Assembly: GCA_038025085.1 (NCBI GenBank) | Contig: CM076144.1 | Span: 39,219,001-39,283,000, forward strand | Source of the DNA: Tetragonia tetragonoides | Taxonomy: Eukaryota; Streptophyta; Magnoliopsida; Caryophyllales; Aizoaceae | DNA: 64,000 nucleotides | Reading direction: 5' to 3' | In this document: positions 45,717 through 58,537 of the stretch, piece after piece | Position numbering within the stretch: position 1 is the stretch's first letter | Layout: the number at the start of each line of letters is the position of its first letter | Made by a program: the position numbers and the translations under genes | The notes under the pieces: model-generated | What the model was told of the DNA's origin: nothing | The model's database searches: none | The model's input: the letters and a program-made list of their open reading frames with translations, nothing else

Positions 45717-46019
45717 GGGTGTGTTCTTTTTTACTTATTGGATCTTACCTAATCAGTGAAAATCAGTGGCAACACCTTACTGAATCAGTGAAAATTAGTG
45801 GCAACACCTTACTCAATCAGTGAACATCAGTGGCATGACCCACATTCCTATTCACAGAATCAGTGGCAGAACCTTATTGAATCAGTGAGAATCAGTTGAA
45901 GGATTTTAGCGAATCAGTGAAAATCAGTGGCAAGACCTATCCAATCAGCGGAAATCTGTGGAAGGACCTTACTCAATCAGTGAAAATCAATAAAAAAAAA
46001 AGTGGAAAAGAACTCATCC
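45717..46019. mobile_element. Harbinger/Tourist-like MITE (AATCAGTGG family), copy B
   Basis: The termini GGGTGTGTTCTTTT and AAAAGAACTCATCC are inverted repeats flanked by TAA on both sides (45714-45716 and 46020-46022). The interior array of 'aatcagtgaaaatcagtggc' units is shared with 24081-24453. Confidence 0.85.
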
Positions 46020-46510
46020 TAAATGTTTTTTTAAGAGCATCTCCAATGCTATAATCTTCTAACTGATTTTTACGTGTGCCGCATGCAAAAATTTTCTTTT
46101 ATAAACCCCTTTCTCCCAATAAACCTTAAAAAAACTCATACTGAAGGCCCCAATATAGAAAAAGGATATGTTATAAACATGAATTTTCTAGACAAATCGC
46201 TTTGTAAAAACTAAAGGTTTTTAAGTTTGTCACTATGGGTAAAGATTTATTGAGAGAGTTTTTCATCTTACAAACCTCTCCAAAAACCTTGCGTAGCAGA
46301 TACTCCAAAGATATTTACCATATCCCAAAATACTTGCATTAGTGTTGGTCCACGGTAGATCAAATCCACACAAGACATACTTGAGGAATATATAGTATAA
46401 TGACTATTTGTATCTCCCATTTTTCAAGTAAGGATAATTTCCTGTCCCACTTTCTTTACCATCTCATGTTCAACTCCCTTATACATTCGACACTTCAGTT
46501 TTTAAATTTT
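46020..46510. other. Spacer, no gene recognised
   Basis: No motif or terminus seen. 46020-46330 resembles generic MITE-like 'agcatctccaatgctat' sequence but lacks clear paired ends. Confidence 0.3.
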
Positions 46511-46610
46511 ATTTATTATTAAATTGAGATGCATGACAAAATTACGGACGGTCGGGATGTGATTGGGACATTAAGTGGTACATATAAGATTGTCATTTTT
46601 CTCAGGTTAC
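46511..46610. repeat. Duplicate of the 23735-23830 block
   Basis: Shared landmarks in the same order are ATTATTAAATTG, CATGACAAAATTA, a GGGATGTG / GGATATGG stretch and AAGTGGTACATATA. This ties the 23-kb and 46-kb regions to one ancestral duplication. Confidence 0.6.
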
Positions 46611-46905
46611 ATTGTCGTATATGTGGAATTTTCCAAGCGTTGTCCTATTATAATTATCATGTGTACTGGAGTATTATCAGCTATGATACAATTGCAAGAG
46701 GCGTGTTCGAAAAGAATAGGTAACCTCCATTTGGACTACTCAAAGACGTCCTAATCAAATAAAAGAAGAGATCGGCATTCTAAGAGGCTGATTGGAAGTT
46801 ATTGGGCCTAGCGACTCCGACATGGGGAAGCCTCGAGGTGACCCGGGATGATACGGATACGTGTGGGTGCAATGGAGACTACGAACAGATAAGGATAAGT
46901 TATCT

Positions 46906-47010
46906 GGTTGCGTTAGGTTATGTTACCATATGTTATGTTATGTTACGTTAGGTTACGTTTCCGTATGTTATGTTACGTTAAGTTATGTTACCTTAGGTTA
47001 TGTTATGTTA
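46906..47010. repeat. Minisatellite of ~10-bp GTTATGTTAC units
   Basis: About ten imperfect GTTA(T/C)GTTA units in tandem. Downstream to about 47280 the sequence reads like the end of an LTR (ctcccgaggtttttcc), but no partner was found. Confidence 0.75.
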
Positions 47011-47352
47011 CCGGTAGATGATCTTTTCGGGATGTTTCCTTATTGTAGTCTATTACTAGATTATCTTTGTTAAGGTATTTGACTAGTATTAGGGTAGTGC
47101 TCTATAGAGGTTTGGAGTCTTGATTATTATGTAAACAGAGCTTGAGAGAGTTCCTATTGTGTGGGTTGTGAGTGAGAGTTCTATTAATCGTTGATTGAAT
47201 ATAATTCTCCCGAGGTTTTTCCTTGTTGAATTTTCCTTGTTAAAACTTGTGTTTGCCATTGTTTTCTCGTATTAGTTTTCGAATTCCCCAATAGAAGTTT
47301 TGAAGAGAAAGAAAAGGTAAATCAGGAGGAAGACGAAGGAAAGAGAAGAGAA

Positions 47353-48874
47353 CACTACAAGAAAATCGAGTATCAGCGCTGATAGCATCAAATCGGTCGC
47401 TAAACGTGAGTAGCGACCGATTTAGGACAATTGGCGACCGACTAACCGTGGTGGCTAAAACCCTGGACGCTAAATTTTTTAGCGTCCGATCCTTCAGACG
47501 CTATGAGCAAGCGACTAACTGTAGCATCAGTAAGTTGAACGCTAATCTCTAATAATTTAAAAAAAAAAATTATTATTTTCCCCATTGCTATTCCATTCTA
47601 GCCCCCTTATCCTCACCCTCACCCTCACCCTCACCCCCCATCCCCATTCCCAACCCAGTCCGCCACCACGGTAGTCCTCCAACCCTAACCCTAACCCTAG
47701 CAGAGGAGGAGAAATTTTCAAGATGAATAAAAACAAAACTTACAGAGTAGGAGGCAATTTTCGATGAAATTTCTCTTTGCTAATACACCACAGCTACCAC
47801 GAATTCAAGATCAAAAGAACAATTACAAGATCTACGAAAAAAATTCAACTTATAACAAAAACAAATACAAGATTTAAAAAAATAATACATACATGAGAAA
47901 GCACATATTTCACTAATCTTAACAACTTTCTCCTCATACACAATCGAAATGTTAACAAAAAAACTAGAAATACAAAAATTAACTGAAAATTACAGCAATG
48001 CGAACAATAATCAAAGATTGTCGAAAACTACGACAATGAAAAATTAATCAAGTATTACCCAAAAAAAAGCAAAATTTCATCTATGTTTTGTGAAAATAAA
48101 AATCTCATAGCAAAATTACTCGATAATTAAAAAATTACAAATCCTAGAAATTATTATCATCTTAGATTTGTCGATTCATGACTAGATACTTCAAATTCTA
48201 GTCTTCGCCGTAGATCTTGTCACCCTCGCGTTCGCCATCAACCTCATCACCATCAATCTTGTCTTCGTTGTCGATTTTGACTTCGCCGCCGATTTCGTCA
48301 TCGCCTTCAAATTCTATCTTTTTCGAAGCTTGTTAAGCTAATTGCAGAGATTAGTTGATGGATCGAAAAAAATAGGAAAAAAACAGAGCTTTTGTATGAG
48401 AAAAAATTGAGGACTTCAGATTTTAGGTATAGTAGGAGAGAGAAAGAGACATGAGGATAGGAGAGAGAAAGAGGCATTTGGGACTTGAGATGTCAAGAAG
48501 CTTGACATGAAGTTGGATATCAGCAGATGAGAGAGGAGAGGAGAAGAGAGAGAAAGTGAAGAAATGAGAGAGGCGGAAAATGAAGGTAATTTGGGTTTCT
48601 TTGTTTATATATGTAGGGTTAGCTGACTAAATGGGCTTGGTTTATTTTTTTTCGAAAGAGCCTAGGTTATTGACTGGAGTGAGTAGGATAATAGAGTCCA
48701 AAATGGGCGTCCTCCTTCCAGAAACGGATGATATTTTAGCGACCGACACTATATCGGTCGCAACTGTAACCAATCGGTCGCTAATTAGCTTCCGATATTT
48801 TTTGAAAGCTAATTAGTGACGAATTTTAGCTGGTCTCAAAATATCGGTTGCTAATCGGCTATTTTCTTGTAGCG
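47353..48874. mobile_element. Non-autonomous CACTA element, 1.5 kb
   Basis: The left end CACTACAAGAAAATCG and the right end ATTTTCTTGTAGCG match with one terminal change. GAA flanks both sides (47350-47352 and 48875-48877). Subterminal repeats are AATCGGTCGCTAA / TTAGCGACCGA types in both orientations. The interior contains a CTCACC tandem and (CCCTAA)3 near 47690, but no transposase. Confidence 0.88.
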
Positions 48875-48877
48875 GAA

Positions 48878-49612
48878 ATACTTTAATGCGTATGGCAAAT
48901 TCTCCTCTCACTCATTTCCCCTAACTTGAGGGGCAATAAAAATTGGGTTAATGGAGGGTGTTGTTGTGCTTAGTACTAAGGGGTCACAAGCAATCTATAA
49001 GGGCAGTCCTACGCACCCTAAAAGGTTCTAAAGAGGATCGAGGACTATCTTGGAGCAGGTCGCTCCCTATTCGAGCCTACTCGTCCACCCCCAACACTTC
49101 TTGGTCAAAGGCGGACACTTATCAACAATGACAGTTATTTTCGTATTCTCAACAAAAAGTCACACAGACAAACATAAATTGGAACTTTAAAAGATCAAGA
49201 TTAGGATGAAATCTTAAACATACTTCACTCGATCAAAGTAAGGCATACATTCGATTCAAAGCACAAAAATAAAAAGATAAAGCAATTATACCTCAAAAGA
49301 AGGCGCCATTGCTGAGTAACTGCTTACACTTCCTCGAAGAGCCTACTAATAATCTACTCCTAAGATACACTAACACTACTCTAATGTCTACTTTGTGCGT
49401 CTTGTCAATATGAGCTATGTTGCCTTGTTCTTCTGTCTCTTCTTGTATTTATAGGGGTCTGAGACAACTGCCCATGATCTTGCAGTTCTTCTCCTTGTCC
49501 ACTTCCTTCATGCTAGTGTCCAACTTCCTCCACGTTTCCACTTCTCTTGACTTCCTTCGTATTTCTCCTTCTCAACTGATATTCGTATCCTCCTTTCGTA
49601 CAAACTACTTTC

Positions 49613-49649
<37 letters not shown>

Positions 49650-49807
49650 ATTTTTCTCCCCTCTTTTCCGCGTGCCTCACCTTCGGCCCTCCTTTCGAGG
49701 GGTCAGGTTTTCCGGACAACCTAGGAGAGCGCGTTGGGTGATCGAATTTCGTGAATCTTTTAGTGTATATGCACATAGAGATTTTTGTACCAAGGACATG
49801 ATTAAGA
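48878..49807. other. Spacer with (TA)n at 49613-49643
   Basis: No gene recognised. The open frames 49417-49839 (+) and 49513-49860 (-) cross a TA microsatellite and show no family motif. Confidence 0.4.
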
Positions 49808-50640
49808 TTGTCGGAAGTCGCCACCAAATTTTGAGGTAATTTGGAAACCTTGGAGATCAAGTCGATAGTCTAGAAAGACGTCAACTCAACTCCTGTGCAC
49901 CCCAATCCCTATTGGGAAAATTGACTTCATTAATGAGTTCGGGGGCGTAGGTACGAGCTAGGAAGGTGTTAGGCACCCAACTCGCCCGTTAACAACAACG
50001 ACCTTTACTAATCGATTCAATATAATTATCAATGCTACGGTTCCAAACAGGGTTCAGTTTGTCCAAATTCCTAGTTTAACTAATGGGTTTGAACAAGCAT
50101 TATTAATGTGACCACTTTTAACAATTTATCAAGTTACATGCTTTTTATTGCTAGAAAACAATAATTATGCTAAAAACTTGCGAGTTAGAAGACAAACAAG
50201 GTAATTCATCCACCAATTCACAAACAAAGCATAATTCAATATAAAGCAATAAATAATAAATATGCATTCATTCATCCATTCATTAGGCTTAATACAAGCC
50301 TTATTGCCCAAAACGCGCCATGCATGTACATATCACATAAACCAAATTCGTTAGTAATAACAAGCAATATAAAAATTATTGAAAACCCTCAGGTTGGATT
50401 ACCTGGATGCTCATAATGAACTTATTGGGTTGTATTGCTTGAATTCATGCTCTTGATGAAGTTTGAAGGTTTATTTTTGAGGTACTAGACCTAATCCTAA
50501 AGAAGGAGTGAAATCAGAATTTAGGATTTATAATATGAGAGAGAATGTTCAACCTCTTAGAGAGAATCTCCAACCTCACTCTAAAATTCCCAACCTCTTC
50601 AATTGAACCCTAAGGTTTGTTTATATAGAAGAGGGGGAGC
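49808..50640 (+). repeat. LTR-like dispersed repeat, copy 1
   Basis: Shared with 60640-61460 in the same order: GTCGCCACCAA, TTGGAAAC, CCTATTGGGAA, TTGA...GAGTTCGGGGGYGTAGGTAC, CGCCCG..TTAACA, a GCGCCA(T/A)GCAT segment and CCCTCAGG...TTACCTGGA. The GTCGCCACC plus GAGTTCGGGGG block resembles one I associate with large Ty3-gypsy (Tat/Ogre-type) LTRs. That assignment is from memory. Confidence 0.55.
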
Positions 50641-51069
50641 TGCTAGGGTTTGACACGGAACTCAAATGGGCCTCAAATTTTGCCGTCCGCAAAAAAGGGT
50701 CCAGAAGACCAAACCACTAGGCTAAGCGGCCAAACCAGCAATGTACGAACCAAATTTGCGTGCGAACAATACGAACTCTATATCTGAACCACCTATTTTG
50801 AAAACAAAGGCCGTGATTTTCTCCCTCCTTTTCCCACTAAAATAAAACCCACACAGCAATTTTCAACTGCCACCCCCACTCCCTGATGACGTAATGGCAG
50901 TACCGTTCAACATTGCCAACATGTGGACCCACTGGTTGGGTGAAATGGAGAAGTGGTAAATATGACATCATCAAAAAGTAGGTAGGGCCTGAATTTGCAT
51001 AGAAAGGAATAGAGGGACAGGTGAGTAGGTGACAGGTGCCAACGATCCAGCCTCTAGATCACAGCCCGC

Positions 51070-51480
51070 TCAGATCTATATAACATATTACTAATTCCAC
51101 TTCTATCCACGTGGCAATCTGTGGTTAATTTTTTTCCCGCCTAAATGCCTAATCTCTTTTGCTATTATCACGGTCTGTTCCACTTTCCTGCCTTGGAAGT
51201 TGGAATTTGGAAGCCTCGCGAAACTGAAAAGCGAGCAACATTCACGACTCTTCTGAATCTGCTCAAACCCTCTTCCTCCTCCCTTTCGTTCTCTCTTTGT
51301 ATCCCCTTCTCACTCAAATACATCGCCTTCTCTCTCTCCTGTGAAATACACGCCTATTCAAGTTTTTTTACTTCTTCGGTCTTCACAGGTTTGCTATTCC
51401 CTTCTATTGGTTGAATTTGGTGTTTTGGGAGAATCTAATCCTGATGTCGACAGAGTTTGGCAAGGATTGAAGATGAATTG
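51070..51480 (+). promoter_or_regulatory. Promoter-like region and leader of a possible non-coding transcript
   Basis: CTATATAAC at 51076-51084 is TATA-like, and a G-box CCACGTGG lies at 51108-51115. A pyrimidine-rich, leader-like stretch with many TCTCTC runs follows, then TTCACAG|GT-like junctions. The 89-codon frame at 51145-51414 has no recognised motif. Downstream to 54.2 kb I find no coding exon. It could be a lncRNA or the 5' end of a lost gene. Confidence 0.3.
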
Positions 51481-54290
51481 AAGGCTAATTTTCTCAACTT
51501 ATTTTTATACATCTGACGAGGCTAAACGGCAAGCATCTTCTCTGGCCATTCTCCTTTCTTCTCTCTCAGTCATTTGACTTCAGTGGCGTTAGATTTATCC
51601 ATTTTGTTCAGGTATTGTTCAGTAACCTCTTTACCCATTGTCAGTTTAGTTCCTTTTTCAAAAATTTATGCTGGCCATATTATTCGAGTTTGGGAGTATT
51701 GGATTATTCTGTGCAGTGATGAGATGAGAAATTGAAATAGAGGGTTTAATTTGGTCAGTATTTGCCACTTTCAATGTAGATAATTATTATAGAACACCAT
51801 TCTTGAAGCTTAATTTTGTGCGACAATCTACTACAACTTGATGAAAAGGGTCAAATAATATATGCTCAACCAATTGAGAACTGAAAATTGGAGCTTTGAG
51901 CTTAATTTGTGTATTGACAATGTCTCGTGCATAATTTTGCCACTGAGATATTAATTTTTGGATATATATATAAGAATGTATATTAGCTGTAGCATAGGTG
52001 TAGACCTCAACATGATATTGCTTCTCTGAAAAGGTGACTTGATGACTTAACTGACTTTTAACGATGTTCTGCAATGTTTTGTTTCATAATATAATTTTGA
52101 CAAACATATTCTGGTAGAAAATACATCAGGGTCTTTTAAATTGATGTGTAGAATGAATGCATTAATGGGTGCATATAGCTCAATAGGACATATAGAATGC
52201 TCATCTTGCACCGATTATGATTTCATAATTACGGTGCCTGGAGCTCCTTTTCATATGACACAGACTCTTGGTGTTAGAAGACACATTACAGACCAAACGT
52301 AGGAACATAATTTGCAGGACACATGTCATGGAACATGCTGATAAGGCTTCTTATTTTTGAATCATGTTTTTTTAGTTGGTGGACTTGCTTCTCATGCTTC
52401 TGAGTTTGCTTCGTTGCTCTAATGCAAAGAATTGTCTCCAGCCTCAACTATTTTTCTCATTTCTGGCCTACAAACTACAAAGTACTTCTCTACATTTTCT
52501 TATTTGCTTTTATCACTAGCTACAACATAGCTCTGCAACCCTTACTTTTGTGGTGTTTTCCCATAATTAGATGATCTGTAGCTGAATGCAGAATGACTTG
52601 AAAGGTCCTTTTATCCCCCCTCTCTGGAAGGATTCTTGCTCATCGCAACAAAGGTAAATAAGGTGAGCATGATAGCTACCAGTTGAAAGGTAGTCATAGC
52701 ATGTGCCGTGTGGGTGGGGATAACGACCCCAAGTATTTTTGAAGTTTTATTGGGACTGAATCAATGTACATGTCTACATTCTAAGACCACAATTCTAATG
52801 GACTTATTTACCTTACTAATTATGTAGAATAAAGTTATTAGTTAGAGGAGTAATCTGAAATGATTGGTTTGAAACTAATTATTGAATATTTTTAGTTCAA
52901 GTTAACAAACTTGCTATTGCGGTACGCTATTGCTTGCTTCTGTCTCACCATCTTCAATTGGTGCTAAAATTGGGATTCGTTCTGTGTTAAAGTAGGATGG
53001 AAGTTGAATTGCTTACCCAAATTGTTGAATATTTTTTGGTCCCTGTTGTTGAATACCCCAGTCATGCAAAAAAAAAATTTCAAAATTAATTTTCTTACCA
53101 ATTAGCACCATTATGCTGGTCTATTGATGTTGTTGAGCTTTAGGCTTGCTATTTGGTCAAGAATGACTTTTTTCCTCTTTCTCGTTAAATAAGGATTATA
53201 GTAGGTGCAGTAGTGGAAATGGGAACTTAAGCTTACTGGTTTGATGAGGTCGTCAAGAGATTATTTCTCAGCTGGCTTAATGGCTTTGCTTCGTGAAGCA
53301 TGCAATGGCTTTATGCCAAACTGTCTTATTTATATACAGCTTGAGCAATGTGAAGTGTAGAGAATGTCTTCTAAGTTTAGACGTCGCATGTCAGAGGCTA
53401 TAGGACTTCATGAAAGCATTGAGTTGGGCAAGTCAACAAAGATAGAGAAAGATTAATTTTGTCGCACATAATTAGCTAGCAAGAAATGCTGTAATTTGCT
53501 AATGTAATTGTATGAGGTGCCAGGCTACCACCTATCTAGCAGAAAATATTTTGCTTGATGCGATATACATCCAAGAACGTTTTCTTTTTCCTTTTAAGAA
53601 GAAGGAAGAAGAGTTTGATTTGGAAACTTCTTGCCATTTGAGCTTTACTTCTCTCTTAACTGGGTTGTTATTGTTCATATTTGACAAGTAAAATTTATTG
53701 GGCATATATTGATAGTAAGATCAATAAGATAGAGTTAGATAGGAGAGGGCAGAGGACTATTTGCTATTGCTGTAGCTGTTGCAATAAGAAAACTTGGTTC
53801 TCTATGGGAAGATGAGTGCTACTAAGATGTACAGAGTATATTGTTGTCAAATTTGCTTCAATGTTTTGGAGTAGTGGAATTTTTCAGGGGCCGGGCTTCA
53901 AGCCTTCAATAACTAAATTTATGCAAACCATTCTTTCAACCGTATCATTGAAATCCTGACAGCCAATATTGAGAAAGTCCTTAAAAGCAAGGAATGTGAT
54001 GCTTAACGGTCCTTTGGCGTCAACATAAACTAAATTGTTCATCAATTATAGTCTGATAACGTACCGAATATAGGACGGCATTTGTAAACTTTCATTTATT
54101 ATTGATAGATAAATGATGGAGTTTTAATTTTTTTTTAAAATTTTTTTTTATGATTTTTCTTTGTTTCCAACAAAAATTTTAAAACTTAATATTTATAAAC
54201 GTATAAATTCTTTGTCCTTTAAGCCTACAAATATAAAACTTAGACAAATATGAACCAAAAAGATAATTCATTCATTCAAATATATATCTA
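51481..54290. other. Long non-coding-looking stretch
   Basis: About 2.8 kb of intron-like sequence. It has pyrimidine tracts and no obvious transposon termini, which stands out in this window, but no ORF with a family motif. Confidence 0.35.
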
Positions 54291-54291
54291 A

Positions 54292-54739
54292 CTAGTTACA
54301 TCCCCTTGCGATGCATGGTTCGTGTGTTTTTAACAACTAAAATATTTTTCTTGGTACAAACTTGTAACAAATTTTTCGCATATGTCACATCTTACTACGA
54401 AGTTTCTAATCTATGTATCTCTCCCTTCCTATACTCAAATCATATTTTTTTGCTTTCCTGTTTAATTCTAATTGCATGTCCCGTGTGATGCACGTTTCTA
54501 TAAAATATTTTTGGTTTCATATAAAATGAAACTTTTTTATTGAATTATTAATGCAATAGTATATTAGATACATCGCTAATAGACATATAGGTGAACTGAT
54601 TTTTTATTGGAATTAAAGACATTAAAATAAGAATTAAATAGTATAAAGGAAGATACATGCACCTAGGGTATTTGATGATATGTCAAATTTTGCTTATATG
54701 TTGAAGCCTACGTGTCAATCTAGCATGAGCACACATTCA

Positions 54740-54824
<85 letters not shown>

Positions 54825-54886
54825 GATTGATATTTATTTTATTTTATTTATGTAAAAGCCGTGCATCGCACGAGTATTAAACTAGT
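54292..54886. mobile_element. Pair of outward-facing Helitron-like 3' ends around (TA)n
   Basis: On the minus strand the left edge reads ACCATGCATCGCAAGGGG, then CTAG and T. On the plus strand the right edge reads GCCGTGCATCGCACGAG, then CTAG and T (54882-54886). Both are hairpin-CTAG termini. Between them lies a (TA)n tract at 54741-54821 that would serve as the 5' side of each. The lengths are about 0.5 and 0.15 kb. Alternatively, this is one element with inverted ends. Confidence 0.4.
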
Positions 54887-55023
54887 TTTAATTATTTTGA
54901 AAAATTTACCCGTGACTTGTTTTGAATCAGGCGGACAATATTGAGGTTCAGATATCAAATGAAGGGCTCAGATTTTAGTTCGCATAGTTCGTACAAATTC
55001 ATTGGTTCGCACGAGATCTGGAC

Positions 55024-55074
<51 letters not shown>
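55024..55074. repeat. (CT)n(TA)n compound microsatellite
   Basis: CTCTCT run followed by TATATA run, together about 50 bp. Confidence 0.9.
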
Positions 55075-55348
55075 TTTAAATGTCTTTATTTTATAAAGAA
55101 TTTTCAAGGACTTCTTATATGTTTGACTTTGACTTCTTTTACCCAATTTATCTACTGCACTCTAAGCTCATTTTATTTCGTGTGTAACAACTGTCCCCCC
55201 TAATATACATATAAACCTTTCGAGTTTATTTTGTATTATTGTACTGTTGACGCTTCGTTTCCGCGCTTTGATGGTACAGCCGTCTTTGCAAGTGTCCCTT
55301 CATTGGTTATGGGTGGTCGTATTTTTCAGTTAATGATGACTACCGCCA

Positions 55349-55357
55349 TTATAAATA
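55349..55357 (+). promoter_or_regulatory. TATA box upstream of the PMD pseudogene
   Basis: TTATAAATA lies about 100 bp upstream of the ATG at 55452 in an otherwise unremarkable flank. Confidence 0.45.
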
Positions 55358-55451
55358 CCCCTTCTTAACTTCTTTGTTTCTCGTCGCTTTCTCTCTCTTC
55401 AAATTCCCAATTTCCCTCTTTCTTTTCTCTGTCCTTTCATTTAATTCGAAA

Positions 55452-58400
55452 ATGGCTACTCATCCCCTCTTTCTTGATTTGGTTAGCATCGATTCCCCTA
55501 AGATGGCACTTGATGCTCAAGATCTTTTCAAGTTGATCGAGATACATTCTGATTCGTACTGGCCCAATTGTTTTATCCTTCGGTCTTCGTCTTACAACGC
55601 TCCTGACGAGGAACCCTTTCGAGGTCAGCTCTTAAAATCTTTTTCATTGGTCCTTGCTTTGATCCTACTTCTATTCGAGGTATTTCTCAAAGTTATATTT
55701 TATTAGTCTTCTCTTCCGTTTTCCGTGGTCGTAGTGTGTCATTAATTCTATCTTCTCGTGTTTTTCTTTCTAACATCCCTACTCGAGATAGACCTGTTCA
55801 TGGGTGGATGAATTTTTTTAATGAACGCCCTAGATGTTGGTTTAATCGTCTCCAAGCCTTTCATTCTCGTTGGCATTCGAATAAGATTTTTAGATTTTAT
55901 TCGTCTATCTCCTTTTGCAAAAATTCGTTGTGACGGTAATATTTCTACCGCCTTTTGGCTTGCTTGGCACCCTGCTATCAATTGCTTTGTCACTGGAGAA
56001 GAAATTCAAACTGTAACTCTCAAAGATATTGCTTATTTGATCGGCCTTTGCCCAAATGAACTTCCTCAGGCTTTCCCAGGTTATTCCTTCTGCAACTCAT
56101 CTTTTGTTAATGATGAGTATTTCGAGCCTGCTGATGTCCTTTTAAAATCTTTCTATACATCTACTTCTGCTCGAACTGTCTCGTATTTGAATCTGCTGAC
56201 TCACTTTTCATATCTTCCCCCCACAATTCATGTGTCTAATGCTGAGGTAGTCTTGTTTCTAAATTATGTGTTTCATTGACTATTTATGGGCTATAGTTCT
56301 TCGATTTGGAATTCCTACCTTTATTTGGCAGCTAATGTAGCCTCGATAGAAGGTCCAATTCCACTAGCTCCTTTTCTACTTTCCTAGTTTTATAGGGGTA
56401 TGTCGAATTTAACCCGAGATCTTATCCTTGAGGGTCCCCAAGTTCAACAATCATGTCCTTTTTGACTTTTCACAGCATGGGGTTTTCTATATTACCCTTC
56501 TCGAATGAACATTTCCTCAATTGAAACACATAATCTTTCTTATCAGAAAGAACTAGCTGCTCGTGAGGGGATTTTCTATTCCTGTAATTTTTCCCCTTTC
56601 GCCGAATGGTCTTCTGTTGCTGAAGCATGTTTCAACTTGCTCCAACCTTCTCGAGTTGAGGATCTTCCCTTAGTACTTTTTGAGGTTTTCTCTTCGAAAT
56701 CTCAATTAATTGGCATCCTCATTATTGCTTAGGGATTCCTGGTTTTAGTGTGGAGGATACACGAATGGTACTTTCTTGGTGGCTTCGAGATCTTAACCCT
56801 TTTTTCATGACCTCTTCTCTCCAACCTTATTGGAGATCAGTTCTTGCCTGTAGGGATCTCTTATATTTCGAAATTCCTTGGCTAAGTACTGAGGTATACA
56901 ATCCTCAACTAGTCTCTCGTCAATTTGGTATTTGCCAAACTTTCGTTGTCCCCTTAATTAAGACTTTGAACCGTCCTTGGAATATGAGGCAAAGTAAAAC
57001 CTCAATTGATGTGGGTTTGGAGAACCGATCTTCAAAATTGAATCTTCGGGGTCATGTTCTTCTTTGAAATCGTTTGGAGGGTGTGAATATTCCTCCTTGG
57101 CTTTGTACCTGTTTTTGTGAATCGGAATATCTGCTTTGGTGGACTCAGTTCTTCAATTCCTCTTTTGGTGTTACTATCTTGCATTCACGCCTTGAGATAG
57201 CTCTTCGTAAGCTGTTTCCAAAGGATGTTGACCCTTTTCTGCATACTCTGAATGCAATTGAAGCGTTTACTCCTACTTCATCGGTATTTTCTATTCGAAG
57301 ATTTTTATTTGAGGTTAATTTACTTTCCTTCGATCAATTTAATATGACATGTCTGTATATGTAGGTTCAACTTCCTTTGTTGCATACTGAAGGAACAGTT
57401 ATTCGAGCTGAGCCTATCGACCAGACACCAAATTTTAATAAAGGTTTTTTGTTTGTTTTCCCTCCTTTTCCTTTTATATTTGTACAGGCTTTTTCTATGC
57501 TTGCTTATTTCGTAAGTGAATCTTCTGTGTAGGGACAGGATCTTCCTCTAGTCTTACAGTTCCCTCTGATCCTGTCTTTTCGCCTTCTCAATTACATGTT
57601 ATGTCAGATATTAATGTGAACAAAGGCTCTTCTGTCGTTCCTCTTTCCTCTTCTGATTTAGCATTTGGTAGGTGGAATTTTTATTTTTATATAAGAGTTT
57701 TGTCGCAATTTCTCTCTCAATTTTCCCTCAATCTCTTTTCTATATTTTCATAATAGATCGAGATATGGATGCCATTTCTTCTCCCATGGCTGAGGGTCAG
57801 GTTGTCGTTATTTCTGATCCAACTGCTCGTTCTTCCACCAGCCGTTCTGTTGAGGATTACTATCTTGAAGAGCAATTTTCTCCATCATCATCTGTCGACG
57901 CTTCTCAATCCGTGGCGGTCACTTCTTCGAGTATGATCTAATACCTTAGTAGTTTTGATTTTTTTTCTTTGATGATTAATTTTCTCATTTAAAACACTTC
58001 TTGCAGATTCTCTAAATAACTTTAATCGATGATCTTTTGGCTCCTAACCTTGGAGCTTCTGATGTCATCAAGTTGGAGGGGATTTGTTTGCTGAATGCTC
58101 TTGAGGCAGATTGGTCTGATGTATCTGCTGCGTTGGCTTTGGAGGATTTCGTTAGATCCAACCAACAATATTTTCCCGCGGATCTTAGGAATTTGGTGCT
58201 TCGAAGCAATAGTCCTTTGGTCTCGTCTGTGCAAGACTTACGGAATAGTCGTTCTGAGAGAATTCCTGAGACTGATTTGGATGGTTGGGCACGTTCTGCT
58301 GATTTCCTAGTTGACCTTGCAACTGGTAGGTCATCTCTTCAACAAAAACGGCAGCTTTATGATGCTGCTCAATCAGAGCTTGTTGCTATTAAAGATAAAA

Positions 58401-58530
58401 TCACTTCTCTATCTCATCGTAGAACAGAGGTTGTTGATTTGATGGCTGCCCATGAAAAGAGAAAACATGATATTCAGTCTGTATCTCTAACCTCATTGAT
58501 TCCAGAGATGCTCGAATCACTCAATACAAC
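55452..58530 (+). pseudogene. Plant mobile domain (PMD, aminotransferase-like) gene, broken
   Basis: It begins MATHPLFLDLVSIDSPKMAL. The central part has the PMD pattern RCDGNISTAFWLAWHPAINC, EEIQTVTLKDIAYLIGLCPN and GIFYSCNFSPFAEWSSVAEA. Later come SWWLRDLNPFFMTS-type and WLCTCFCESEYLLWWTQFF segments. Three shorter exons (about 57532-57670, 57760-57930 and 58012-58530) encode a Ser-rich linker and a coiled-coil-like tail (QQKRQLYDAAQSELVAIKDK). Defects: frame changes near 55620, 55830 and 56730, and stops at about 56278, 56386, 56466, 57065 and 58029. The 3' end is cut by a small inverted-repeat element at 58538. PMD proteins occur as host silencing factors (MAIL1/MAIN family) and inside retrotransposons. 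Here the adjacent LTR-like repeats favour the latter. Confidence 0.7.
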
Positions 58531-58537
58531 AAATCAT

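Noticed and set aside
47640..47700. Interstitial telomere repeat
   Set aside because: Only about three CCCTAA units; too short to mean more than low-complexity DNA within the CACTA.
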